Assembly: GCA_025504975.1 (NCBI GenBank)
Contig: JANUWI010000021.1
Location: 558,001-622,000 of the forward strand
DNA: 64,000 nucleotides
Source of the DNA: Plenodomus lindquistii
Taxonomy: Eukaryota > Ascomycota > Dothideomycetes > Pleosporales > Leptosphaeriaceae
Direction of reading: 5' to 3'
This document shows positions 1 to 11,274 of the stretch, one piece after another. The notes beneath the pieces are model-generated. The model saw only the letters and a program-made list of their open reading frames with translations. It had not been told where the DNA came from and made no database searches. A program made the translations under genes and the position numbers. The first letter of the stretch is position 1. Each line of letters starts with the position of its first letter.

Positions 1-1112
1 TGGAACCTCTAATCCTCCTCCCACCTTACGCCATACGGAGATGACAAGCTTCCCGCCTGCGCTCACGTGGTTCCTAGCGCTCTTGGACGCTATATACCTC
101 ATTTTCAGGGACATAAGGTGATGGCGTACCGGATTTTGGAGACGTTGGTGTTCTTGAGCGCGCTGGCGAATAATCTTGAGACTATCTCTGGGGTGTTGGG
201 TCCTCGTAACTAACCTCTTCACGGGCCGGTTGAGGATGATGGTGTTGTTCTCCGTGCCTTACAAGACGCTCATCTCGTACACGCTGCTCTCCTCCATCTC
301 CGGTACGCCTTTAGTCGCTGGCGCACAGCATGCTGCCCTAGCAGCTTGGGTTGACGGTCGGCTTCTACATTCGTAGAGTCTTGAACTTCCCAACGCACAC
401 GATCCCGTCGCAATTTATGCAGGAGACATGGCCAAGTGACGCCTCCTTGAAGTTGCTCTTGCACTTCCTCACCTCACAATAAGGGACGGCATCGGCATCG
501 AGGTGAGAATTGAGGGCTCCGTGGCGTATGGCCTGAGCTTCTTGGCAGTGGAGCTTCACCGACCTCTGCTCCGCGAACGGCCCTTTCTGCGGCTTCGAGA
601 TGGTCCCTACCAAGCTGTACGCTAGCGAGACTGCGTACGTCGGCCACGGCACGAAGTGCGTAGACTAGACAGGCCCTTTGACGACGTGCTTTTCCGTCCT
701 GTTTTACCCTCACGATGGAGTTGATGGGGTTCTTGCACCACTTGGTGCACACGAACTTTGTGAACAAGCTCGTGTCCGCAATCCTAAGGAAGTCCCCGCC
801 TAGGACGTTCCATGCGCTGTTTGACATCTTTTTGTTCATCCTTACCTTGGTCTTGACGATGGGCGCGTCGGCGACGCTGTCGATGATGGCCGCGTTCACA
901 GGCTTCATCAGCCCAGTCAAGACATAGGTCTTGAAGACCTTGCTCCTGTGCAGTCCCGACCCGGCCATTGCGAACATGACAGGCAAGCGGTGCATCGTGT
1001 AAAAGACAAACATGACAGGGTGCGCGAACGAGTTGAGGAACGTGTTCACCCTTTGTGCGAAGACTCCACCATGGAATGCCATCCTCACAATAGAGACCGA
1101 CGCCAAGCTCAA
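1..1112 (-). pseudogene. Decayed unrecognised coding sequence
   Basis: On the minus strand a protein-like reading runs from about 1,112 down to the window edge, but changes frame about 650 and carries in-frame stops. At 365-367 a TAG follows an ATG where TGG would restore tryptophan. Further TAG/TAA codons near 338-340 and 311-313 are each one transition from CAG/CAA. The middle part has cysteine pairs of the type CX4C and CX2CX4C, and the upstream part is rich in hydrophobic and basic residues. I do not recognise the family. The opposite strand also has open frames here (715-927), so the coding strand is inferred only from the more protein-like composition. It may be a RIP-affected transposon remnant or an old gene, and it is cut by the window start. 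Confidence 0.3.
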
Positions 1113-4100
1113 GGGCCTGAACTACGTTGGTACTCGATCGCTTGCATCTGAATACAGTCTCGCACCTGGGCCAGACCTCTGACGCGAGGCATCGCAACAT
1201 TACGATGAAGGGCGAAACAAATATGAACAAGACGACTACCTAAGAAACCCCGATGAGGATCGAGGCGATTGGTTTTCCATGGCTGCAATCAGAAGGTCTC
1301 TGACCAGAGGTGTCAGGATAAACGAGATATTTGAGCACAAACCATACTCCACGCGTCGTTGGGTTTGAGGTGGACTCTTTAGACGTGTCGAACGCAATCT
1401 CCAGGAGCCCCGCCTATACCAACGATACCAGCAAAACAACCCTTGCCCGGGAGTTATCCAGGCCTTCCTGTTGCGCTTACATTAGTCATCTGAAACAGGT
1501 CACCAAAGGGTATAGCTGCTTCCTCTTTCTCGCAGAATCCAACGCTCATAGTTCTCGCTCGCAAGCTGTTGTCGTCATCTCCTCAAGAAGCATGCACGGT
1601 CAATTCGACCTGCGCCATCTTCCTACGACTACAAGCTGCAATCATATCAATCTTTCATCCAGCTAACAAAACTTACCCTGCCAGACCTGCACAATCTCCC
1701 CGTACTAGCCTCCAACTCATCCTCATGACAGGTCTCGCTTGCTTAAGGATTGCGCTGTCCTACAATAGTCACTGTCACTCAAGCACCTTTTTCACAAGTA
1801 CATAAGACGGCATTCGACCAACATGGTCAAAGGAACATTCTCCTTTTTTCGGAATTTGTATTCCGCGGCCAACATCTACGTTTACCAGGATGCGGGCAAG
1901 TTCACCAGCTTGTGTCCCTTTGGCACTACAACACTTCCACAGCAAAACGAAGCAGAAAGAAATTGAACATGACTCTGAGGCGCGGCAGAGTTCACCGCGA
2001 GTTCAACTGTGGCCTATAAAGAGTTACCGTGACGACAATGGTGTCCTAATCATGGAAATCGCACGACCAAGCACATTATCAAACTTGTTACATGAACAGA
2101 CATGGGAAACCCGCATGGACCTTAGCCATACGAAGGAGGGAGGCGATCGGAGACAAGTTGATCTAGTCAGCTCACAGACCCTCACGATAGAGTCCTTTAA
2201 GTGAGACACGGCAAAGACACCATCATGTGCACTCTGAAATTCGACATTGCAGGACTTAGGCACGAGACAATCGACACCACTCACATTCAAGTAAACGGCA
2301 AATTGATCGAAGTACCTCACAACAGTATTCGGCAGTGATAACATTTTGTCCATTTTGCTACAGGATAGAAGGTGCACTGCGGTGCCTACGTGTTTGTCGC
2401 CACTCCTCTTCCCCTTGATACTAGACAGTGAATAATGATACAGCAGTACCGCGACTGAAGTAAACCGGCGTCTGAACTAGCTCAAAGTTCATTGCCTGGT
2501 CCTTTAATCTCCCGATCATCCAGTCTTCCAGTCGTCCACTTGTCCCTCCAATCGACACGAATCACCAACTCGTCACCATGGCAGTGCGGAACCCGTGCCA
2601 ACCGGCGTCGATGGGGTGGGCCTTAACCATTAGACCGACATTTCACGATGTCTCCTGCGCCCAAGATACAGTCTCCCGCTGCTCTAGTCCCGCGTCATCC
2701 ATCGTCACCAAATCTTGCTGACATTGATGGGACTCATCGTCTTCACCATCATCAGGTGCTCAGAGCCTTTCAACTTCCTGCTCACACTAACCCTATGCCT
2801 CACTCCACCAACTTCGGCTCTTGACTACAGGTTTGCATAGGCTGATGACAAGATTCAGGGTGTTTTCACATGTCTCTGACTAAGTACATTCACTTTCACT
2901 ATGAAAACTTAACGCCGTCACTCTCACCTGTATTCTTGCGCCTGTCGCCCGTCTTCTTCTTCGTCAACGGAAAACCATTGTCGCGGACGACCTTTGTGTC
3001 GAGATCTTCTAAGCCAGCCGGCGGCCTTGCTCTTGCGCTTCGAGGTCTTTTCGACCGTTTTCGATCTCCAGATGTTCCTTCTCTTTCAGCTTTTGCGTTG
3101 TCCATTTTCTTATCGGGTCTCCTACAGGACAGCCGAGAGACAGCAACGGCCATTGAGTGTGTGTTATTTTCCTCTTTCTCACTCGCAGAAGATACGGGTG
3201 TCGTTCTCGAATACTTAGAAGAGCTTATAGTAGATCGTGTTCACTGTGGCGGACGTAGTGTAGGCGATGACTTGCTCTCGTAACCGCGACGCTCGTCTGC
3301 CAAACCTCTTCCATTCGCGATATGTTCGAAAGTCTGTCTTTTCGGAGCAAACCAGAATCGAGGCGTCCTGCGAATGAAGTCAGCATGATCTAATCGCCTT
3401 GGGAGACGTTGGACTTCTACTAATAGTTGATGTCGACTTCAGCGTTTTCCCGCACTACTTCAAAGCCGTTCGAGGTAGAGCCTACCTTTGATAATATGTC
3501 TGTTTTTGTGGGCTTGCTTTGCCTCCTTAGACGAGTACTCTGATTGTTGCAATGATCCTGGGACAAGTGGTACTTGGGGCACCTTCTCGTTGTCGTGAGT
3601 ATATTCCCTCAACTCGGAAGAGATCAAGAACAGCAGGGATGCGAGAGACGCAAGGCAATACGCGTCCCTTGCAACGTTTATCAGAGGATATCGTAGGTCC
3701 AAGGATTTTAGTTCGTCCTCTCCTAACGCCAGTCCATAATCATGGCGATGCCGCCTCGTCGCAGTCACCCATGTCATTTTGGGGTGTAAAGGGTCCCTGT
3801 AAGTAGTCTAATGCTTGCAAAAAGCGACATATAAATCTTAAAGAGGCCGCTGATCTAGCTCGTTGTCTAATACTGCCAAGATTGTACTTAAGCCGCCATT
3901 CTAACTTCATAGGCACCTCCCGCATGTATGGGTACACTCTAGAAAAAGAAGCCCCACCTGCTCAACCTGCAACTGCCTTTCCTTCTCATCTCTTTACCCT
4001 TCAAGAAATTCCAACCTTCAGTCGTCTACACGCCGCATACTGCGCTGCGAACGCCTATTCGCAAACGCGGTTAAGAAATCTCTAACTGCAGACCATTTAT

Positions 4101-4984
4101 GCTTTTTTGCTTTTGGACGAACTAGGGAAGCAGCGCCTTTCCCTTTACGCGCCGTGTGCTAATTAGTAATCCCGCTTCTCTAGTATCTATAGCTGTAACG
4201 ACTTGTGCAGGTACTCGTTCGCACTAATCGTCAGTCGTAGGAGGAATGCTCCAGAAACTGACAGTGCAGACTATCACGTACAAAAATGATTTCAAACGAC
4301 AGGCGTGAGTGCAACTTCAACTGTCACGCGCCGCTCACTGATGCGCGTCACTCAAGGTCAGCTTGCGTGCGCGAATAAACAACTTCCAGCCGTTTGCTTG
4401 AGGTTCTGGACATGTGCGGAATCCTCGTCTCGGCCAAAAATGCACATCAACGTACTGGAGCGAACTGAGGATGTTTCGGCTTCGTGTCAGAGCAGCTGTA
4501 ATTAGCTTGCGTGAGATAATGTAGAGGGTCCTTCATGCTTTCTGTCGTAAGCAAAGTGTCAACAGTGCTTTGACACTAAGCTAGTAGTAGCCAAGTTTCA
4601 ATTCCAAGTCTCCTATTACACGATTGAATGAACGTTAACTACCTGCAGAATACCCGTGTGCCTTTTAGCGACAGGCTAGCCTGCCTCGGTATTGTTGTCT
4701 TCTTGTCATTAATCTAACGTTATTAATGTGGTGTTCAGGTGTATATGATCTAAGGGAAGTTTATCTCTCACAGGCCTTGAAGTTTCTGACTAAAAGCAAC
4801 ATTGATACTATCAACACGGCTTTAGTTAACCTATAACTTCTTGCACCTTCCTCACTAGCACGTCATCTAGCATCTCTTCGTCACATTGTCTCCCTCTTTA
4901 GCTGCGGCGGCGTCCCCATTAGCACACAGCAACTTCCATAAACATAGGCAAACAGACCCCTATGTAACCGCCCATCGAGCACCT
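1113..4984. other. Intergenic or decayed region, no supported gene
   Basis: Only short frames occur (137 codons at most, 2,870-3,283). A lysine- and arginine-rich minus-strand frame at 2,899-3,153 looks somewhat protein-like but has no supported start, splice sites or recognisable motif. I see no RNA gene. Confidence 0.4.
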
Positions 4985-5040
4985 GTTTACTTAAGTTTCC
5001 CCACATGTGCGTGTTTACTTAAGTTTCCCCACATATACGT
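4985..5040. repeat. 28-bp tandem duplication
   Basis: Two adjacent 28-bp units at 4,985-5,012 and 5,013-5,040 both begin GTTTACTTAAGTTTCCCCAC. They differ only by two G-to-A changes near the end of the unit. They lie in a region without a supported gene. Confidence 0.9.
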
Positions 5041-6477
5041 GTGCAGGGCAATCAGCGTTACGTTGTTGTCTCTTAGCTAGAAGTTTAGAGCTTCTCTTGT
5101 CGAATTAAAACAACCATGCGGTGTCTTGTAGTCGTGCTCGTTAAGTAGCAATCTTTAACATAGTAATCATTCGTACTGCGTTGCAATGCAACTCCAAAAG
5201 AGACTTCTACCCCCCTCCTCCCTTTGCGATCGAATCGTCTCGAAGGAGGACATCAGGCAGGCAAAACTAGAGAAATCATCCAGCTAACAATTCGTGGTAA
5301 AGGATGCAAGACGCCCAAAGTGCTCACGGAGGCACATGACTTAGGCCATTGGGATTCAACGTGATTGCCCTTGTGGCCGTATTCTCAACATGCGCAACTG
5401 ATTTTCCACACCTAACGCTTCGAACGCTAGGCTCCAGCACGTACGTTTTAAGGCTATGGCGACATTATATTAGCGCTTCTCTTCTTCAAATCGCAAAAGC
5501 TAACAATGATGATGTTGCACAGACAGATCAAGTCGCGACAAAAACAAGCAGAGTTGAGGCTAGGTCTAAGGGAAGGCTACAAACAGTACTAACAGTGTCT
5601 AGCACAAAGACACTGCACGACGTATCATGGAGGGCGATCGAAGATCAAGTCTTGGCAATACCTCACTCACGCTATTCCAGCTCCTTCATAGCAGTACAGG
5701 ACTATGCGTTAACCTAAGCTATCAACAAGGAAGGTCTTTAGTATGTAACAACAAAACGTGGTGGAGAGGTTGCTTTCATTAAGCGTATGTCCTCATTACT
5801 TGCGCGAGGTGTTATACCAGTTGGAGAGCGCATTAGAGTTGCTTGGTGTCCCGGGGGGCGCATGTGACGAATGACTGCGGCGTGGGAGGCTTTAGTCTGC
5901 TGTGAACGAATTGGTGAGCCTCTAGTGACGGGGAGGGACGGGAACCAATCTCCTACTATCGTGGGTGCGGAATCGTGCAGGTCTGGTGGCGGGACTGCGA
6001 CTACAACTACGACCGCAAATTAAGTTTTCAAGTTTTCCCGCGTTGGAGGAAGAGGCCGTTGTTCCCAAGACTCATTAAATGGGCTGATGGTCTCTTAGGA
6101 TCGCTGCGCACCGCTAGGCCATTATGTCGCGTGTCGAATACTTCGCAAAAAGCTTGGTCTAGCATGCACTTGGTTTGTACAGGGAAGCTCGTTCAAGCAC
6201 TTTTATAAGGGTGCGACGCTGGCCGATCGCTGTTCAGCAAATTGGAGGCCTTTTGTTTCAGATGCGCGTCAAACATGCAATCCGAGAACTTTGTTGTCAG
6301 TATGATTGGCACGTATCTGGTTGACACAAGCTCCGTGAAGCTATGCCGGATATTGGCGAGTCTCGCTTCCTGTGACAGCAGATCATGGGAGGGTCAAAGC
6401 CAGCCCGACTTGCTTTGTTGCAGCGAGTGCTTCGATGCGTAGTGTACCATCTTGTCCTTCACTCTAAGTAGCAGGGC
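5041..6477. other. No supported gene
   Basis: The longest frame is 122 codons on the plus strand (5,349-5,717). Its second half is somewhat protein-like but lacks a recognisable motif or gene structure. Nothing else stands out. Confidence 0.4.
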
Positions 6478-7163
6478 CTAACCACGTATCTGCTCCGTCT
6501 CGGGTAGTGGGCGGGAAGGGCGAATGGGTGATAGCTTTGAAACCGGCATTGCCGTTGGTTTCATCTTTGTTTTCTCTTCTTCTTCCTCTCCATCTTCGTA
6601 TCCCTGCTCACCGGCGGCTATCGCCTCTTTCTTGTCGTCTGATACTCTGACATCGCTCTTGTGCAAACCCACTTTCGCGTTGTTCTTGTCGTCTGATACT
6701 CCAACGTAGCTCGTGTGCGCGTTGACCTTCATTTTGGGATAGGCGGATTGTGTATTGCCCTGAGATCCCGCGGCGTTCAAAGATGTGAGATTCCTTCGAG
6801 ACAAGCCCACCGCCACCCGGTGCGCGAAAGACTGCGTTGACCCCTTCCTGCAAAATCATGCACTGATGGGCGTCATGCTTCCCAATACACCACAACATTG
6901 ATTGCTTAAGGCAATCGACGCTTCTTGAGCTGTGGTTAATCTAGGTCTGAGATCCCGGCAACTCCCGGTATTGAGGTGTTAAATAGCCAAAAGAAACGCT
7001 TCCCAATCTCGGTATTCTCGTTCCTTTCGTTGCTTCCTTGATCTTCGCGGTCGTGACTGTCGTCACCTAGCACCGTAGATGTAGTGTGTTCTCCGTGACT
7101 TTTGTTACGACGGCCGATGAGATCGGAAGAATCAAAGTCGATGCCACTCAACGGACCAAACAT
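6478..7163 (-). pseudogene. Possible decayed acidic low-complexity gene
   Basis: Two minus-strand frames (6,936-7,163 and 6,478-6,816) have natural-looking hydrophilic composition. The second carries an 18-residue unit repeated with SDDK in each copy, then a glutamate run and a basic, proline-rich tail. The repeat is a 54-bp duplication in the DNA (near 6,629 and 6,683). No start, intron set or domain joins the two frames convincingly, and stops separate them. It could be a real spliced gene I failed to model, or a relic. No function can be suggested. Confidence 0.22.
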
Positions 7164-8692
7164 GAAGCTGTCGAAGGCCGCGTTTTCGTGGAAGGTCAGC
7201 GCCGTGAGTCATAGATCGAGGTCTTGACTGGGCTGGGAAAGGAGCCACGTCCTTCCACCCCTTCGACCCAACCCCAACGCCGCCCAAAATTAGGAAGAAA
7301 ACCATTGCAAGGTCCACCTGAGACAATCACCATTCAACCGTTGTACGTGGTCAATTCAGAATGATTTAGTCATCGAGGAGAGATCATCACAGCTATTCTA
7401 TCGTGGTAGATGGTGATCCAGAGTCCTGTGGCTGTTAAGGACAAAAGTAAAACAACCATGCTCCTTACCTCTCAACGCGGACCCCAAGTACACCTACTGA
7501 TCCGTGTGTGGAGTTCAGAGTAATGTATAGCAATCGCCACTGCCATCTTGCCAGGGGTTCGAGCATCACCGCGCCGGCCGCTCGGCCTGCCCAGTCAGCC
7601 GCGGCGCGTTGCCAATCCAACTTGTAGCCTTGTTCCGAGGACCTGCGCAGTTATTGCTTGCGACGTCCTAAAAGGGAACATTAGATGTGGCGAGTCCGAC
7701 TGTTACACCTTTGAGTAAATAATAGGCCGCTGGATATTACAACGCTGACTGGGGCAGGTTTGAGTTGTGGCAAGCCCGTGGGGATGGCGATACGACAAGT
7801 ATGGTATTGGGTACACCTTGGCTGAGACTATTGACATGCGATAGTTAATGAAAGAGTATTGTGGATACTCGACGTCTGAGACGGATCATGGCATTGGGTT
7901 CTCGTGGCCACAAGGGGCAATACTGGAAGGGAATGACGCAGTGCAGCGATGTAACATATTCATGCTATATAATGAGATGCCTGACTGGCTAACATGTTTT
8001 GTTCATACCAGTACCGTATCGCGCATGCAAGTGTTAGTTCTTGTAAAGTCGTGCAACATAGTAGGTGTCAGATGCAGCCATCAGGGCGCTGCTCAAGGGC
8101 AAGTTCTCCCAACTGCCTTGCCCTTTTTCCGGCTCATACCACCACAATATGCTCATCTCTAGTCTGATCACAATCGAGCATCCGATGCGCAATTCCAGTC
8201 GCCAGGGGTGTGCCCAAAATCCCGCGCGCCCACACGTCGCGCTTACTACCCAATATCCTCTGGCTTGGCGAGGTAATCCGTCAACTTCCTGGTATCGCTA
8301 CATACGACCCTGCATGTATCTCTACGCTCACGTAGGCAAAGCGAGAGAGACCACGACAGACCAGAAGCCGCTTGCCTGTTCCTGGCAACACCTCTCCAGA
8401 CGACCGCTACTACGAGGACCCGAATTGCGTTATCTGGGTCGGATGGAAAGATCGTCACATAAGCGCGTCACCCTTGACACGCAAAATGAATCGCGGTCGG
8501 ACTTTGCCGACTCCATTACTAGCCTCTTAGTGCATTCAGGTGCTTCTGTTCTGCTAGGTTCTTTTCTTGTAGTCAAAGCAGAAGTATATTCAGATCAACG
8601 TGGATTTCCGGCTCTAGACGTATACTGTACAAATTGTGCTGCATCTCATAAACCAATAGTAGGTAACAGCGAATGCCAGACCTCGACGCGAA
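7164..8692. other. No supported gene
   Basis: A 237-codon open frame (8,065-8,778, plus) overlaps this stretch but starts at a non-ATG codon and has no recognisable content. A GGTTCGA-like word near 7,556 is not part of a tRNA. Confidence 0.35.
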
Positions 8693-9199
8693 ATGTCTTC
8701 TGTCTGCCATTTCCTCATCATCTCTACGAGTTTGCTGCGTTTGCAACCCATGCTGCCGGTACGTATCGGGTACGGTAGCCTGCGGGGTCGGCACGTGCAA
8801 GTTGTTAGAGCGTCTGGGCATCAATTGAGACATTCGAAAAGCGGAAGGGACAGACTTGTAGAACGTATCCGAGTGTCTGGTGGTGATCTTTGTCGCTATG
8901 AAGCGTGTGGATATATTATTGGACTTGGAAGAATTTCAGACGTGAAGCTGAGCTGTACAGCAGTGATCGTTCGAAGCGGCGACGGGCAATGCAGGAAAAT
9001 TACCCAAGTAATCAAGGCTGGGGACTCAGCCCCGCAGCGCGTGTCATCACAATGCGATCGCCAACCAATCCGTGAGCTTGCTGATAGCTTGATGATATCA
9101 ACCACGGTGCGCGCGCTCCTCTGTATAAAAGAATGTCCGCCCTCTAGATCCAGTCCATTTCAGCCTTGTGCGAACACAGTTCGCGAAAAAGCCCGTTGA
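8693..9199 (+). CDS. Uncertain open reading frame
   Basis: A 168-codon frame with an ATG start. The predicted product is basic, with a hydrophobic N-terminal stretch (about residues 5-25) and then mixed hydrophilic sequence. The length is only modestly above chance for DNA of this composition, codon use is unremarkable, and no motif or homologous family comes to mind. It overlaps another uninformative frame. Probably not a gene; recorded because it is one of the longer ATG-started frames in the gene-poor left part. Confidence 0.12.
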   Translation: MSSVCHFLIISTSLLRLQPMLPVRIGYGSLRGRHVQVVRASGHQLRHSKSGRDRLVERIRVSGGDLCRYEACGYIIGLGRISDVKLSCTAVIVRSGDGQCRKITQVIKAGDSAPQRVSSQCDRQPIRELADSLMISTTVRALLCIKECPPSRSSPFQPCANTVREKAR

Positions 9200-10911
9200 C
9201 ATGATGTTGAGTGCATGCATCGCCCTAGTCAATAATGTCCTGCGCGCACATCTCAGTCCGCATGAAGGACCTGTCGCTGGAGAAGGGCAAAGGTCCACCA
9301 TTCCGTTGTGCCCAAATAACTGTCGCGGTCACAAATCTGCCTTGTTGACCACCCTGCAGTGACGGGACAGAGGTTGCATCTAAGGTACAAAAGGGCCAAA
9401 GCCATGGAGACGAAGCCCAATGTGAAAAGCCCACGCGAGATGAGGCTCTGCGCGCGCATGAGGCTGATAGCAGGCTTACTTGACATGTCGCACTGTGATA
9501 TGCTAGCCTTGAATCACAATTCTTTTTGTACTTTTCGATGATATCTCGCTACATTCTCTTTTAGACAGTTCTGCATTCAGCTCTGTTATACCTCCTTAGT
9601 AAGGCCGATATATGGTATGACTTCGATAGCGTAAAGGCCAGCTGCAGGCCAGCTAATTGAATGACTAGCGCAATTAGGCCCGATCATTATTCACAGTTGG
9701 TAAAATTAGCTTTACGGGCTTCCTTCCGCATTAATCAATCGTCGCACACTAGGTCTTACACGTCTCAGGCGAACGAAACACATGCCGAGGGTGACGGGAG
9801 TCGCAATCGAAAGCCACGATCTTCTGCTCCTCTCGGTGGCACTGTTGATGATAACGGCAACTCAACCCATCCCTCTAACTGTGCAAAAAACCCTCAAAAA
9901 ACGCACCTGTTAGCAAAGGCCATAGTTACACACTGGAACTGTTAAACACATTCTTTAAAAGGTTATGGCCACGTGTTACGAATCACAACTCCTGCCGCTC
10001 AACTATTCGAATACGATCATAACCGTTCCGAACATCTGTTAGGATCTGGAGCTCTTGAATCCAAGTTTCAACGTACATTCAACTACACTGCAGATGCGAA
10101 AGTTTTTGTCACGGTGATCACACCATCGGAAGAAAGCTTCTCGTCTTCCTATGGTTAACGTGAAGGGCCTCTAATATTTCAAGATCTATTGAAGTGGAAG
10201 TTCTTATTGCAGACCTGCCGTTTGGATTTGAACAAAACGAAGGCATTCGTCGATCTGGACAACGAATCAAGCTATTGCAGACCGGAACTTGCACAGTATT
10301 GGCTGCCTCAAATGCTACCAAGGTTGAATCCCAGCATCGAACTTCAAGCTCAGCAAGAATGCTAACCTGCGATTCCTAGAGTACAGGTTGCATACATGCG
10401 ACCAGCTGCCATTCATCAATCATTACTCCAAGTCTAGCGCTCCTGAGAACCCAAAACCCAGTCCGCGATAGCTGGAACTTGGCCACTCACTTGTGCGCAA
10501 GGTCGGTATACCCTCAACCCATCATGACTACATCAGAGTCTCAGTGAGTAACATATGAGAGCATGGAACACAAAAAGCAAATCTTGTCAAGGCGAGTCGT
10601 TGTTCGTCAGAGGCGATGTGTTTCACAGTCTAGCAGCTGCTAAATCACAACCATGCAACGGATGAACAGGGTTATAAACTGGATTGTGAGACGACTGCCT
10701 ACAAATATCTTACGAAATCTGGCTTCAACCCCTTTCATGGAAAGAGGCCACCCCAACCTGATTTTCCCATAGGCTGCCAGTAATTCGTCAGAGTTCTGTC
10801 AGATTCACCAGCCGGAGGTATCGTGTATTTGACGAAACGCAATGCTAGGGAGACGGACGATTGGTCAATTCCTAGGCCTAACAGAAGCAATTCGTTGCAT
10901 TCATTGCTCGG
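9200..10911. other. Mostly relic sequence
   Basis: Short protein-like fragments occur on the plus strand at 9,973-10,158 and 10,194-10,379. They lie upstream of the kinase fragment and in the same direction, so they may be the same decayed gene. A 77-codon minus frame at 9,253-9,486 has a hydrophobic segment but no gene context. No intact gene is supported. Confidence 0.3.
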
Positions 10912-11274
10912 ATGTCGATTCAATCGCCAATTACGGTTGTCCGGACCAATCGAGGACCCACGAAAGGCACGGAGATATCAAACTACGGACAACTTTGGAT
11001 TACAGAAAGCTTTGACGAATACAAAGCAAGTTGTCAAGGGGATATCAGACCTTGGATTAACAGAGTTTCACGATACACGTTTGAAAACAGTACCGGCAGA
11101 AGCAGCAGGCGAATTTACACAAGTATACAGGGCGCCAGATTCGAAAACACAAAGCGGCTTGCTTCTATCGCTGACGTCTGGCCATTTGGTTGCGTGTTAG
11201 TGCGATCCCTGTTCAGTGTGTGCGTGGCTAGGATAAGGTGGGAAATATCGCGCAAGCTCAATCAGACGACTTGA
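10912..11274 (+). pseudogene. Protein-kinase catalytic-domain fragment, frameshifted
   Basis: Around 11,039-11,140 one frame reads the kinase activation segment: ISDLG (in place of the usual DFG), then T-E-F-H-D-T, then YRAPD (in place of APE). Around 11,161-11,205 the adjacent frame continues with ADVWPFGCVL, matching the conserved D-x-W-S-x-G of subdomain IX. The order and spacing fit a eukaryotic protein kinase C-lobe. The frame change between them, the degraded DFG and APE motifs and the absence of an N-lobe or HRD loop make it a pseudogene fragment. In fungi such kinase domains often sit in repetitive accessory proteins, but I see no flanking ankyrin or HET domain here. Confidence 0.55.

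Noticed and set aside
7540..7620. GGTTCGA-like tRNA B-box
   Set aside because: No A-box, no acceptor-stem pairing and no cloverleaf at the right spacing.
8065..8778. 237-codon plus-strand frame
   Set aside because: Non-ATG start, no motif, and composition like random DNA; probably chance.
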